Shown one piece after another: positions 1 through 11,800 of a stretch of DNA of 64,000 bases (its first letter is position 1; every line of letters begins with the position of its first letter). The DNA is taken from positions 1 to 64,000 of the forward strand of contig CAWZYM010000057.1 in the NCBI GenBank assembly GCA_963966185.1, given 5' to 3'. The stretch comes from Rhabditoides inermis. Its lineage: Eukaryota; Nematoda; Chromadorea; Rhabditida; Rhabditidae. The notes below the pieces were generated by a model, which was given only the letters and a program-made list of their open reading frames with translations, was not told the origin of the DNA and searched no databases. The position numbers and the translations under genes are program-made.

Positions 1-15
1 AAAATCTCGTTTTAA

Positions 16-297
16 AGGGACTGTTTCATTATACGCTAGCGGAATCGCGTCGGTCGTGTCCGAGGGGCCATTCTGCCACAGGCCGCGCAAGCCGTCTGCG
101 CTCTCTCAAATCGCACAGTCTTCCGCCCTACTGATTTTGGCGCGAGTTTCAATTCGAAGCGCGAACCACACAAACGCATTACTCGAATACACGCAGTCCT
201 ACAGATTACTTTTCAATTGATCTTGTGTAATGACGTCTACCAAATAAACCCTGAACTATCAAATAAACCCTATTCATCTTTATGTGAAACTGTCCCT
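16..297. repeat. TTAA-flanked inverted-repeat element E1
   Basis: The left end reads TTAA then AGGGACTGTTTCA. The right end reads TGAAACTGTCCCT then TTCA. The terminal inverted repeats match at 12 of 13 positions, and the right flank looks like a TTAA decayed by one base. No coding potential is seen, so this is probably a non-autonomous DNA transposon. It lies downstream of the last visible exon of the leftmost gene, presumably in an intron. Confidence 0.6.
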
Positions 298-428
298 TTC
301 AGATAAACATGATTCTTAGAACTAAATTCCTCAAATAGTGTAATTGAACAGGAATTATGATTCTCGATTTCTACATTCCATCTCGAAAACTCTAAGTTTA
401 ACGGATGTATTTTGTGTTGTGTACTTAC

Positions 429-2654
429 CATGCTGAAGCACATCGTTCACTCTCATGGTGGCCAGATCGAAGAAAGCTCGCAGGGCGGCCGTCGCAGCCG
501 AGCAGTCACGAGAACGCACTCCGTCCACACACAACAACAGGTACTGCAACACACACTCCACTCTCCACCCCCTTGCCTTGTCCACTCACCACCTCGTGCA
601 CATCCCTGTACCTCTCTCGGATCTGCCTGCCCACGCTGCCCGTCTCTGCCGCGCCGGCCGCCGCCGACGGGCATGTCTGCAGCAGGTGCAACTGCGTGTG
701 GATCCACTGCCGCGCCTGCATCGAGCACCCGAGGGCAGGATGCTGCGGCGGAGCAATACACTGCACACGGTCCACGCCCTGCGCATCCTCGTTCATCCAA
801 CGCACAAAGGCCTGGTGCGAGCGACGACGCTCGTCCGACGTCATCACAGACCACGAGGCGCATATCTAGAAGAAGAGCTGGGAGGGAGAGGGAGAGTGGG
901 AGGGAGGGAGGGAGGGAGGGAGTGAGGGAAGGAGAGGGAGGGAGAGAGGGAGAAAGGGAGGGAGAGGGAGATATGGAGAGAGGCAGGGAGCGGAAGGGAG
1001 AGGGAGAGGGAGAGGGAGAGAGAGAGGGAGAGGAGAAGAGAAGGGAGAAAGGGAGGGAGGGGGAGATAGGAAGAGGCAGGGACAGGCAGGGAGAGGGGGA
1101 GAGGGAGAGGGAGGGGGAGAGGGAGAGGGAGAGGGAGAGGGAGAGGGAGAGGGAGAGGGAGAGGGAGAGGGAGAGGGAGAGGGAGAGGGAGAGGGAGAGG
1201 GAGAGGGAGAGGGAGAGGGAGAGGGAGAGGGAGAGGGAGAGGGAGAGGGAGAGGGAGAGGGAGAGGGAGAGGGAGAGGGAGAGGGAGAGGGAGAGGGAGA
1301 GGGAGAGGGAGAGGGAGAGGGGGAGAGGGGGAGAGGGAGAGAGGGAGAGGGAGGGAGAGGGAGGGAGAGAGGGAGAAAGGGAAGGAGATAGGGAGAGAGG
1401 CAGGGAGAGGCAGGGAGAGGCAGGGAGAGGCAGTGAGAGGGAGAGAGGGAGACGTACCATGCGTGTCCAGAGTGCCATGTGGCTCTTGTGTGCTGCGAGA
1501 AGAGGCTTGTCGGCCCTCCTTGAGTAGATGTCCTCCCGACGGAACATAACCTCGTAGAACGATGACGAGTGTTCCGCAAGCCTCAAATACCACACTATGC
1601 ACTGATCTGACAGTTCTTCTTCTTTTCCCCGCGGCGTGCGGTCGGGTCTTCATTTTGCCCCGCGGCCGCCGAATGACCGGGCGCGTCGAAAAGAATCCTT
1701 CCCAAGATAACCATTGAGCCGGCGGGAATCTCCGGAGCTCTACACATCAATAATGGTACTCTAATGGTCTATGGAATGAATATCGATCAAGTATCGGAGA
1801 AAATCGATCAAGAATCATCTTCCGCCACTAACCTCGTCTGCCCAACTGTCTTTCCCCGACGTTATAAGATTTTGACCCACTGTATGCTTCCTATCCTATC
1901 ATTGTGATTGTGATGCCATATTCAGCTATACCAATTCCGGATAAACACTTGAACTTGAAAAGTGAGTTTGAAAAGTATGCTTCGGATATAATGAAATGAG
2001 TGTATCCACACAACGGGCAATTCCCGCTGCACAGTTAATGATATCATATCTCGTAATCAAACAGGAAATGAATAGAGGACGAGCTACCTGTCGCACGTCA
2101 CCCACCTGCTCTCGAACACCTGGCTGATGCCCCTACACCGCTTGTCGATGGCCCGCACGGCGAGTCGCAGGCGAGACAGAGGCATGTCCGCATGCTCCGT
2201 CAAAGAAAATAGAAAACAACACACAGCCTGCAATGACACATCTCCAATGTCATCCCCGCGTGTACAGCGTCTCTTCGCCACACCAAACTCACCGCATAGT
2301 CGTCCAGAGGATAGCTCTTCGAGCGGAAGATCTGCTTGCTGACGAAAGCTTCAGTGAAGTTCTGGAATAGTTTGAGTGCCTGTACGTCGCCCACCTCCCC
2401 TCCCTCTCTTACTGTGAACTTGTCCACGTCCTCCTTCCTCTTCACGTCTCCCGCATACGAGCACAGCACAGCGTCCACCTCGCACATGATGATGAACACT
2501 GCCGTCTTCAATCACTTTCATCAACTCATTCATATTAACTACTTACCTTGTATGGAGTAATGGGCTGTTCGATAGTGGAGTGATGTACGTTTCCGAACAG
2601 CTTGTCGAGGTTCACCCGAGCATTCAGAGGAATCGATATCTGTTCCTCCATCAT
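429..2654 (-). CDS. unrecognised multi-exon gene, 5' part (3' end beyond window)
   Basis: Six exons join in frame on the minus strand: 2654-2547, 2505-2293, 2227-2106, 1581-1458, 865-590 and 543-429. Together they give about 319 residues, and the last exon ends in phase 1 at a good GTAAGT donor, so the gene continues left. The product starts [20 protein letters not shown] and is mostly helical-looking with few low-complexity stretches and no signal peptide. I do not recognise the family. The ATG lies one base after a ttgtag acceptor, which suggests a 5' UTR intron or a trans-splice site. The intron 1457-866 is almost pure polypyrimidine on the sense strand. The first base of the 1581 exon is an inference from phase; an upstream AG gives a different frame. 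Confidence 0.6.
866..1457. repeat. GGGAGA-type polypurine array filling an intron
   Basis: The plus strand is almost entirely G and A, with about 240 nt of (GGGAGA)n at 1080-1320 flanked by degenerate purine repeats. On the minus (sense) strand it forms one polypyrimidine tract reaching from the donor at 1457 to the acceptor at 866. All long open frames across it are repeat artefacts. Confidence 0.9.
1618..1885 (-). repeat. interspersed repeat family B, copy 1
   Basis: This stretch is similar, in reverse complement, to about 56625-56915. Shared blocks include cggggaaagacag at one end and gccgcggggaaaagaagaag at the other, with ccattagagtaccatt between. Relative to the other copy it has an internal deletion near 1710-1740. 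No terminal inverted repeats or coding capacity are seen. Both copies lie in introns in the sense orientation of their host gene. Confidence 0.7.
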
Positions 2655-3053
2655 ACTACAAAAAGTAAATAAACTAGCATTCAGAGAATTTAAGATATAT
2701 CGCACAGTATCAAACTTGATCCACACTCAGCACACAACAAAAAAACCTCCACCCTCGAAAAGAAAAAAAAAAACTTTCCGCCCAAAACTCGAATTTCACA
2801 CAGTACACAATGTGCGACAAAATGGAAGAAATGCGAGAGAATTGAGACAAGGCATATATACAAAGGTTGTGGTGCAACAAACAAGAAAATATAAATAAAG
2901 GCTCTTTCAGTAGGCAAATGTGGGAACAACCTGTGGTACTTGTGTTTCTAACTGCAATACTGGGAGACGAGGGAAGGCAAGGCATGGGGGTAAGTAAGTG
3001 AATCGAGTGCATTGAGCAGTGGGGAGAGAGGGGAGAGAGGGAAAGATGTGCGC
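2655..3053. other. intergenic, Ras 3' end to unknown gene 5' end
   Basis: About 400 bp lie between the Ras stop codon and the next start on the same strand. The stretch includes A-rich sequence near 2750-2775 and a GA-rich patch at 3023-3040. No gene is evident. Confidence 0.6.
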
Positions 3054-4167
3054 TCACTGCAACACGCACTTCTGCTTCGGCTTCTTCCCGCCTTTTTGCT
3101 TACGGTTCATCGCCTGTTTTGCCTGAATTATCATCAATCACTCTCCTCTTTAATCCCTCTCACCTGATCATCATCCTCTTCGCAGGGGAAGCTCTTCACG
3201 ATCCGCACCAGCTCATGGAACGCCTCGTCCACGTTCACCGGCGGGTCCCATAAAGAATACATGCGGCAAATATCACTCCATAAGCTTCAGTACCTTTGCG
3301 GACGTCTCAATGTAAGGCAGTCGAAGACGAGCGGCCAGCTTTCGCCCCTCCTCTTCCGTCACTTTGCGCTGTCCGGGCAAATCAATCTGCAACACATCAA
3401 TATTTCACAGTGATATCAAACAAAATATCTACTCAAAGATTGCGAATATAATCAAACCGCCTCACTTTATTGGCTGCGAGGAGAACGGGGTATTCGGAAC
3501 GGTCTTTCACACGAAGCACCTAAAAACAGACAAATTCCAGACCCAACAGCAACACAATCAATGATACTCACTTGTTTGTATAACTTCTCGGCCTCCTCGA
3601 AGCTCTTTCTGTCGGTGACCGAGTAGACGAGGAGGAACCCCCTCCCGCCCCTCAGGTACTGCTCTCGCATAGCTGAGAACTCTTCCTGTCCCGCAGTGTC
3701 AAGAACGTCCAGGACACACATGTTGCCGTCCACCCACAAATACATCAGTTTAATTAAAACAGAGTATTATCAATTGCACAATATTAGAGACATAATGAGT
3801 AGTAAACAGTGATGCACATTTGCACAAACAATTGAGCAACCAATCTGATTCTCACCTCGCAGTGCTGGATGTACTGGTCCTCGATAGTCGGATCATAGTA
3901 GTCCACAAACTGCTTCTAAAACTCGATCAATCAATCAATAAACATGCAATACGTTTGCCATGAACAACACGGTTTATCTTGAGCCCAAAAATCAGACAAC
4001 ATCTGCGCAAGCGATGAAATGAATCAGCACTCAATATGGGTAACATTGACAGATAATATTTAGTAAGGACTTGCCTGGAAGAACTGAATAGTGAGGCTAC
4101 TCTTGCCGACTCCTCCGTCTCCAATAACGACAAGCTTATAGTGCGGCATCTCCTCCTCCCGAGCCAT
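3054..4167 (-). CDS. ras-2: Ras-family GTPase, RAS-2/M-Ras type
   Basis: Seven exons (4167-4075, 3915-3856, 3733-3572, 3519-3466, 3386-3294, 3247-3164, 3122-3054) total 615 nt, encoding 204 residues. All Ras signatures are present: P-loop GDGGVGKS, effector YDPTIEDQY, switch [21 protein letters not shown] and ETSAK, ending in the CaaX box CVLQ. The segments [10 protein letters not shown] and [20 protein letters not shown] are typical of M-Ras/RAS-2, a membrane-anchored signalling switch. Intron 1 has a GC donor (CCAG|GCAAGT). Introns 2 and 5 have no AG at the acceptor; the only in-frame joins end in TGG before GTGGAC (3733) and GACCCG (3247). The sequence before the ATG also reads tttcgg. Codons are otherwise intact, so a pseudogene is unlikely. 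Confidence 0.92.
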
Positions 4168-4693
4168 CCGAAACACAACAATAACATCAATCAATCGATA
4201 GCGTACGAGAATCGCAGATACGAATTTCAAGAGGATGGCGAAGATATTATGAGTGATGGGTGCGCGACACGACACAGACTGTACCGAAGCGTACAGTGGA
4301 TACAAGTGAGCGGCAGCTCGAATCGAACGGGTTTATTCGGGCGGGCGGCGGCAGGCAAGCGATTGCGGGAGAGAAGTCGGTCTTCTCTCTCCGCTCTCTC
4401 CCGCCCGCCGTTCTCGCCACACCACAAGTGAGAAGGAGTAAAGGGAGAATAGTGTGTGTATGTGATCAATATTGGACCCTTCTCTATCAACCATACGATT
4501 TACGATCATCGCAATGACACAAATGTAATAACACACATGAATGAGCAGCAGCTACATACAATTCCCTCTCAAACAATCAGATGAGAGGAAAGGACACGAA
4601 TCACAGCGGAACACAGACACAAGGCAAGGCGGTAAGTGAAAAGGGGTGAGTAAGCGAGAAGAGGGGAGAGGGCATGACAGTGAGAGCAGGCGA
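4168..4693. other. intergenic, SGPP-like 3' end to Ras 5' end
   Basis: About 526 bp separate two minus-strand genes. There is a CT-rich patch at 4378-4400. I see no coding sequence or repeat copy. Confidence 0.55.
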
Positions 4694-7154
4694 TCAGATG
4701 GCAAGTGCTTGGAAAAGCAGAGGGCACGCTTCGCCAACCATGAAGCCAACTGCGCCGTACACAACAAACTTGACTGGGAGGTCGATATCGTACGGGATAG
4801 CATCGTCCACAATCGGCTGGAATGGAATTGAGTAAATCGGATCTCGGTCAGGAATCGGAAAAGAAAGATAAACTCTAACACAACCTCTCACCTAGATCAA
4901 AGAAAATTGACGGTATGTGATTCACTGCGGAATAGAATTCGCGTACACCATGCATCAGTTTCGAAGACAGCGCACACCATCAGACACCCGCCTAACAGTG
5001 ATTAATCACTTCTTTCCGTCCCTACCAACAATCATAACGCCAGAAATAGCATCGCATACATGTATATAGATATAATACTCTTATTCGCATGACACATGAC
5101 ATCATTCAAACCAAAATGGAGAACGCGGTATATACATAGAAGCAAGGACTGTTTCATATATACATTATCCAGTATATCTCACCTTCACTCCGTTTATGGG
5201 TCGGAACCGCATTCTCTGTGTGAACCGTTTCGTAGGCTGGAGCTTGTTTCCGAGACGCTTGCATTGGTCAGAGTACGAGTACCACTCCATTCCTGCCAGC
5301 GTGTACACTGTCTTCACTGCGGCCCGCATTGCAGCCTTCACAACAGTACGCACTATCAGAATTGCAACCACGCCTAAAATATTGATGCCATCAAATCTTT
5401 TTATCTCGATCACTCACCAGTGATGAATCTCATAGGGTACACCCAATAGGCAACATCAGGTCTAGCCTCGAGAAGTGACTGGAAGGCGGGTCCGGACGAA
5501 AGACCCACGAACTTGCCCAGCCAGATACACATCGCACCCGACAGCACGCATACTGTCTGTAATGCTCATCTCAGTCTAAACTTTTATATAGTAGGCTCGC
5601 ATATGAGTTTCCTGCTTTTCACGAGAGACATCAGGGCGGTTGGAGAAAGATCCCAGTTATTTCGATGAAGTTTTTAAATTGAACATTCTTTTCAAGCTAG
5701 AGCGTTACCACTAGACGAGAAATGTTGAGCTGAACGCAAACGGAATACATTGGATACGTACCTCTCCGTAGCTCTGCGTCTCGGGCCATGCGCGAGGATG
5801 AAGCAACAGACAGAAGAACACGATGGCCGCATAGTAACCACTAAACATTTGATCAACTACGCTTCTTAATTAATACTCACGGGAAGGTGTAGTCTCCAAC
5901 ATCAACAGCCATGAGATAGCTAGCATGCATTCTGTGAGCGAATCCTCCAAAGACAAAGATGAGGAGCCCTCCAATCATCCATCCCGCAACAACGTCGGCG
6001 GGAGAGTGCACACCCAGATAGACACGAGCCCAAATCACTCCAACATTCCCTGAAAATATCAGGCGTTCATTACAAACAGATAAATTGACTTGCGTAAAGA
6101 AAGCAAAGAAAGCTAATCTTGTGTAAGTCGTCAGCTTCTTATCTCACTTTCGGCGGAAGCAGTACGGAACAACGAACAAAGAGTGCTCGCCCTTACCACT
6201 CACATGTGAACACTGCAGCGAGAAGAAGGATTGTCTGCGCAACTCCTAACTGGTGATGCGAGTTGACGTATATCCAGATAAACCACGGGAACGCAGTGCC
6301 TAGGAGTGCATGGTTCGACGGCCACGCCCAATCCTTAGTCTCGTCGGAGATGGCCTTTGCGGGTGGTACCGGAGGACGCGGCAGACACAGACCGACCTGC
6401 ACACCACATAAGTTTACACACACATGCGATTAATTGACACATAGTTTCGGTAGCTGCACTCTCGAGAGAAAAAAATTTCTTGTTGTCATTGGAGAGTTTA
6501 CAAGATCATTTTCACTAGTTGCTAAATTTCACGTAAAATAAGTTCCTGTCATTGAATATACAAAGCATCGAAATTAACGCCCGAACTAAACTATACCTTA
6601 ATGGTAGAGCTGATGAGGAACCCAAGAGAGAGAAGGGCGGCAAGAGAACGCCCCAATTCCACATCCCAGAGCCAGATCTGAAACAAGAGTTTATGCAAAC
6701 AAGAGGTGTCGTTGGTGTACCATGGACACGATCAGAGAAAAGAAGAACTCCTCGAGTCCCATCCAACTGAGAAAATATGCAGCGCGAGTCAACTTCTCGC
6801 ATTCCAGAGCCTAGAAAACTGGATAGCTAGTTGTTGTTGCTGGTTTTTTTTTAAATTACGAATATAACCACCTGAATGAACTGAATCGCAGGATTGCCAG
6901 CGAGAATGAGGGAAGTGATGTGAGTTCGCAGATGGAATGCACATGCGAATCGATCAATGGGTGCCCGAACATAGTACCTAATAAATCTATTACATTGCAC
7001 ATCAATAAAATAAATACCTGTCCCACGAAGCAATAGTCCAATTCGGGTGCACTTCGAGAGGATAGTCTTTGACGATCGCACCGACTTCCTCCTAATAAAA
7101 ACTCAACATATAGAAACAAACAGAAAGACTCACTGAACGACGACTCTTCACCAT
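4694..7154 (-). CDS. sphingosine-1-phosphate phosphatase-like PAP2 enzyme
   Basis: Eleven exons give about 421 residues with several hydrophobic segments. The PAP2 phosphatase motifs appear in order: LPRPPVPPAK (motif 1), WPSNHALLGT (motif 2, PS-x-H) and ARVYLGVHSPAD (motif 3, catalytic-type Arg and His). The C-terminal part, with ILIVRTVVK and later DLPVKFVVYGAVGF, parallels vertebrate SGPP1/SGPP2, which dephosphorylate sphingosine-1-phosphate in the ER membrane. The ATG follows a ttcag acceptor-like site by 13 nt. The gene lies 185 bp downstream of RPSA on the same strand, so co-transcription is possible. The last exon is taken to start after ccattccag at about 4816; an upstream acceptor would add residues. 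Substrate specificity is inferred only. Confidence 0.85.
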
Positions 7155-7339
7155 GACCAAGAGCACACTGAACACTTATCAATAATGAGATATCACCCCA
7201 TATTTCCCACAAGCATCATAAGCGATATCGCTTCAAACCTAACCACATTCAGCATAGCAATTTCAGTAACGTTGTTTATTGAATTGCCGAAATAACGACA
7301 AGACATTATCAACAATTTATAACAATAACGGTCGGATAT

Positions 7340-8381
7340 TCAAGACCACTGCTGGCTAGCGGCGGCGGGGGTAGCCCACTCTCCGGCAGCCTCAGGCTTG
7401 GAAGCATCCCAGTTGGCGCTCTCGGCGGCCCAATCCTTGATCTCGTTGACATTGTCGAAGTCCAGACCGGTGCTGGGCACCGTCACGTACTCCTCCTGCT
7501 TGGTGGTCTCGACAGCCTCGGCGGCCTCCTCCTTCTCGGCTTCCTGAGGGTCGCGGTAGAAGTAGAGGTCCGGCATGATCTCCTTGTCCTCGAGGACGAA
7601 TCCAGTCTGGCGAGAGATCTTTCCACGGATGGTCAGAACCTCACGAGCCAGGAACCACCACATGAGTCCGATGGCGTTCTCTCCCTAAAATGCAAGAATA
7701 AACTCGATTCGAGAATAAAAATTCAAATATTATTTACTTTGTTGTTGCAGGGGATTCCGATGTCAACAAGCTTCATCGGAGAGTCGGTGTTAACGAACGA
7801 GATGATGGGAATGTTGACATACGAAGCCTCAGTGACGGCCTGAGAGTACAACGTTTAACCATAGTTGAGCAAAATAAGTAATAGTGAACGGTGAAAATGT
7901 ATACCTGGTAATCGACGCGGGGGTCGGAGATGATGATAAGACGGGGCTCCTTGAACTTCTTCTGGATCTGGTTGGTAAGGCATCCAGGGGTGAAACGTCC
8001 GAAAATCGGGGTAGCTCCGGTGTGCGCAGCGAACTTCAGAAGAGCGCGCTGAGCGTACGGACGGGCCGAGACGACGACGATGTCAGCGGGGTTCTCAATG
8101 GCCGCAATGGCGCGAGCGGCGAGGAGAAGCTTCTCCCAGGTCTTCTTGAGGTTGATGATGTAGGTACCTAAACAAACAAGTTAAATTATTATAGAATATC
8201 AATTCATCAATTCATAAAATGAAAAATTGCTATAAAAACAACACTAACCATCGAAGCGACGCTTGTAAACGTACTGCTCAACCTGGTGGTTGACATTGCT
8301 TCCTCCGATGTGCACCTGGCAAGCCAGGAACTTCATGGCATCCTCCTCCTTAAGGGCGAACGGCTCGTAACCGTTCGACAT
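7340..8381 (-). CDS. rps-0: 40S ribosomal protein SA (uS2)
   Basis: Four exons (8381-8249, 8167-7905, 7839-7738, 7684-7340) total 843 nt, encoding 280 residues, the usual length for RPSA. The product starts [20 protein letters not shown] and contains the conserved [13 protein letters not shown] and [14 protein letters not shown]. The acidic C-terminal tail ends in SQQWS, as in metazoan RPSA. It is a small-subunit ribosomal protein needed for 40S maturation. A ttgcag acceptor lies 7 nt before the ATG. It is the first of four minus-strand genes spaced 185, 526 and 399 bp apart, which could form an operon. Confidence 0.97.
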
Positions 8382-8852
8382 CTTTTACCTGCAAAGTTCA
8401 AACATAACATCCTCTATTTTTAACATACACAGAATTTGAGCGAACTATCGGAAATGTGTGCAAAATGATTACCCGACGATGTACTTAAAAAAAACACTTT
8501 CAAGGTAAGTTAATACACAACAATCAACAACTGGGATCCAAAATATGCAGAAATCCTACAAAAAACACCAAAAAAGAAATAAAATACAACAAAATGAAAA
8601 GAGGGTCTCTGGTCTAACGTGCCTAAAATCAGATATTCAGCCAACGACTACGGTATATTTTATTTTAAATGGTCTCTGAAAGAAAACTTGCAGTTCGTCA
8701 GAGCGAAAAAATATATCTAATCAGCTGATTCTATGTGTCTCATGTGTCAATTTTTGTTGCTATGCTGTATTTATTATTTTAATTATATTTTTCGGAACAA
8801 TAATTCTATGTTGTTCCAGAAAGCTATTGTTGTCATGACTGTGTAAACTACA
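8382..8852. promoter_or_regulatory. divergent intergenic region, RPSA and TBC1D5
   Basis: About 470 bp lie between divergently transcribed RPSA and TBC1D5 and must hold promoter sequence for both. The region is AT-rich with several A and T runs. No specific element is identified. Confidence 0.5.
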
Positions 8853-11800
8853 ATGCATGCCACTGCAAATTCCTCGATCCCTAACATTTTCATGTAAGTT
8901 TCGTTTTAAAGTGTAACATTAGTATTTTTAAATGGGTGTAGTGTCATGGTATTTCTTCGACCCTCATATAGTACTCATAAGTCTCTTGAATTGGGGCTAC
9001 CTTTACCTATACCGTTTTATATTTTGATGACATGAAATGTTTTGATTACAGAAACGATTATCTGAATGTTCTTCGTGACGAATACACATATGATGTGTTC
9101 ATAGAAAAGTGTTGTGATGGTGCGTTGCGGACATCGTCTATGCGTTCCACCGTATGGAGGGTTAGTATACATTATTATTATTTCTCAAGAATATTGCCGC
9201 ATGTGATATATTTTAGATCGTTCTCAAATGTCTGCCGGAATCCAAGAATGAATGGATTGAGATTCTTACCAGAACACGGCACTATTATCAGCGCTTGAAA
9301 TCGTCACATATAACCGACCCAAGAGCTCAGACGTTTTCTCAGGATCCTCAGCTGAATAATCCGTTGTTACCATCGGATGAGGTATGTTCTTCTTCGATGT
9401 TCATCTCTTAATAAAATCCCGTAGAATCCATGGCACAAGTTCTTCGAAGACGGCGATCTGAGGGATATTATCTCCAAAGATGTCGAACGAACGTACGTTA
9501 AAAATAGTTATAGTATATATCCTGTTCTTTTTTGTTTAGGTTTCCCGAGATAGAGTTCTTTCAACAATCCCATGTCCGAAAGATCATGGCCGACATTCTA
9601 TTGGTGTATGCGAAGGAGCATCCGTTCGTGTCTTACAAACAGGTAAACAAGATCTGTACTATATATGCTCTATTCATGTAGGTTTATTCTTTAAGGGAAT
9701 GCACGAGATTCTTGCTCCGCTGATTTTCGTAATCTACAGCGATCAACAGGCGTATTCACATGCTCTGGAAACGGAACACTTCAGGTGCTCTTCTAACCTT
9801 TTCTAGTCTGTTTGTCCTCTTCTAACCTTTTTTTTAGTCTGTTGACGGATAATGATCGAAAAGTGCTGCAGTGCCTCAACGACCAGCAGTACCTCGAACA
9901 CGACGCATAGTAAGTATATGATTCCATGTTTGTCCCCATTGAATCCTATGGTCTTCGACTGGAGAACAATATAGGATAGAGTTCTTCGTACTGTGACTGG
10001 GTGACGCTTTCTTGCTTCTGGTTACCATGATACTGAATCGTTTCTCCGTCAATTGTTTGACTATATTAGTGTAATTGTGGTTACAGTACTCTGTTTCGTG
10101 AGGTGATGCTGGAAGTGGCAGTTTGGTACGAGGACGGCACCGATCCACACAACATGTCACATGTGGGTTTTTTGCAACTTAAAGGTAGTGTACCCTCTGA
10201 ATCTGGGTGTATGCGTAGATATAACATGTCATTGTTTACGATTCAATGAGTATATTATGATAATGCAAATATACATTCTGAAACAAATTATTAAAAAAAA
10301 ACATTTGAAAATTGGAGTGAGAAATCGTAGAATCTAATAACTTTTAATCAGCTCGGGGGTGTGTGCACAACTTGCACGAAGTTACACAATTTGACCACAC
10401 TATCGGCTGTTTCATTAAAGACAATTTATTTCCATGTGTTTATATTGTTTCTTATGGCATTCTTATTTTGGATAACATTTTTAATATGTGTTTCTTTTAC
10501 GAATTGGCGGAAACAGCTGATAGAAAAATGATCTGCTAAACGCAGTAAGTTCTGTTAAAAAAAGTTGCGTAAATATGCGTATCATGTTGGATTTAAATTA
10601 ATTTTGATAAGTTTTAATTTCATTATTTTTCATCACAAACAACCACAAACGGCATGAAAATATTTCTAAAAGCCATTGATAATACATTCATGATAATTTT
10701 TAATATGGGATTCAGAGGGTACACTACCTTTAAGGATTAGAGCGTAAAAATGTCTTTTGGCATAGAACTCGCGCTGGAATTGTAACCTAGCGATGTCAAG
10801 TCAAGAGGGGCCTTTTCTTAGAAATCCCCTAGACGAGCTACAGTGGGTGGGCAAATCAGTCAGCCGCCAGTAGAGAGCGCAGAGAGCGCAGAGTGCGAGG
10901 CGGCAAAAATCGATAGACATGCGAGAGCACGCGAAAATTTTCACATTCAAACTTTCGCGCGCGCGCAATTTTCAAATGCACGACGGCCGAGCGTAGTGGT
11001 GGCGGAACTAAATATTCCCTGAACTGTAGTTTGTGTGCGTATTTGTAAACTTTGTATGCATGTGCTTTTGCTGCATTGTGTTAAGACAAAGCGAATCACT
11101 TGGCAATTTTTATAGATAAAGATAATTGTTGATTGATTTGATTGACCGACCGACTACAGGAGCCGTTCAGTCGCGTGCAGGATGGGGATGCCTGCAATGG
11201 ACTTTTACAGGTACGTTTTTTAATTCGTGTATGGCTAGTGCTAGTTTTTGCTTTGAGGAGCTGAAGGCTATTGGTGAAGAGTTGGTAGCTCTGGCGCCGG
11301 ATCTCGCCTCTCACCTTTCTTCTCTCGACATTCCCCCACAACTGTATGGCATGTGAGTACCCTCTTACCCACCCCCACACGCGTTGCCTTGCAGACGCTG
11401 GTTGAGGCTTCTATTTGGCCGCGAGTTTGCTATGCACGACCTTCTCTATCTCTGGGACGTGCTCCTCTGTGATCGTCCCATCGCACGACCTGTTCAGGCT
11501 GTCTTTCTCGCTATGCTGCTCAACATTCAGCCACTCCGTATGTCATCTCCCAATCTCCATTTTCCTACTCTATTGACAATCTATTATATTTTGTTTTTGT
11601 AGTTCTTTCATCGGACTATGGTGGTTGCCTACAGTATCTGATGCGCTATCCGCCCGTTGTTGACATGACGTCTTTCATGCAGTTGGTGTTGCATCTCAGA
11701 TCACCCAAGGCAAGTGTAATGTCACATTTTCATTATTCATAGATGTTTTTTTTAAAGAAGTTTGCGCGTCCGAAGTCGTGTGTTCCATCGAATTACGCTC

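Noticed and set aside
453..1653. Long Ser-Leu, Pro-Leu and Arg-Glu frames over the 866-1457 repeat, on both strands
   Set aside because: They arise because GGGAGA repeats have no stop codons in any frame. The true exons on either side use splice sites at the array edges.
3054..4167. Ras gene as a pseudogene because of missing AG acceptors
   Set aside because: Every codon and all GTPase motifs are intact and the exons sum to exactly 205 codons. Only the acceptor dinucleotides are unusual.
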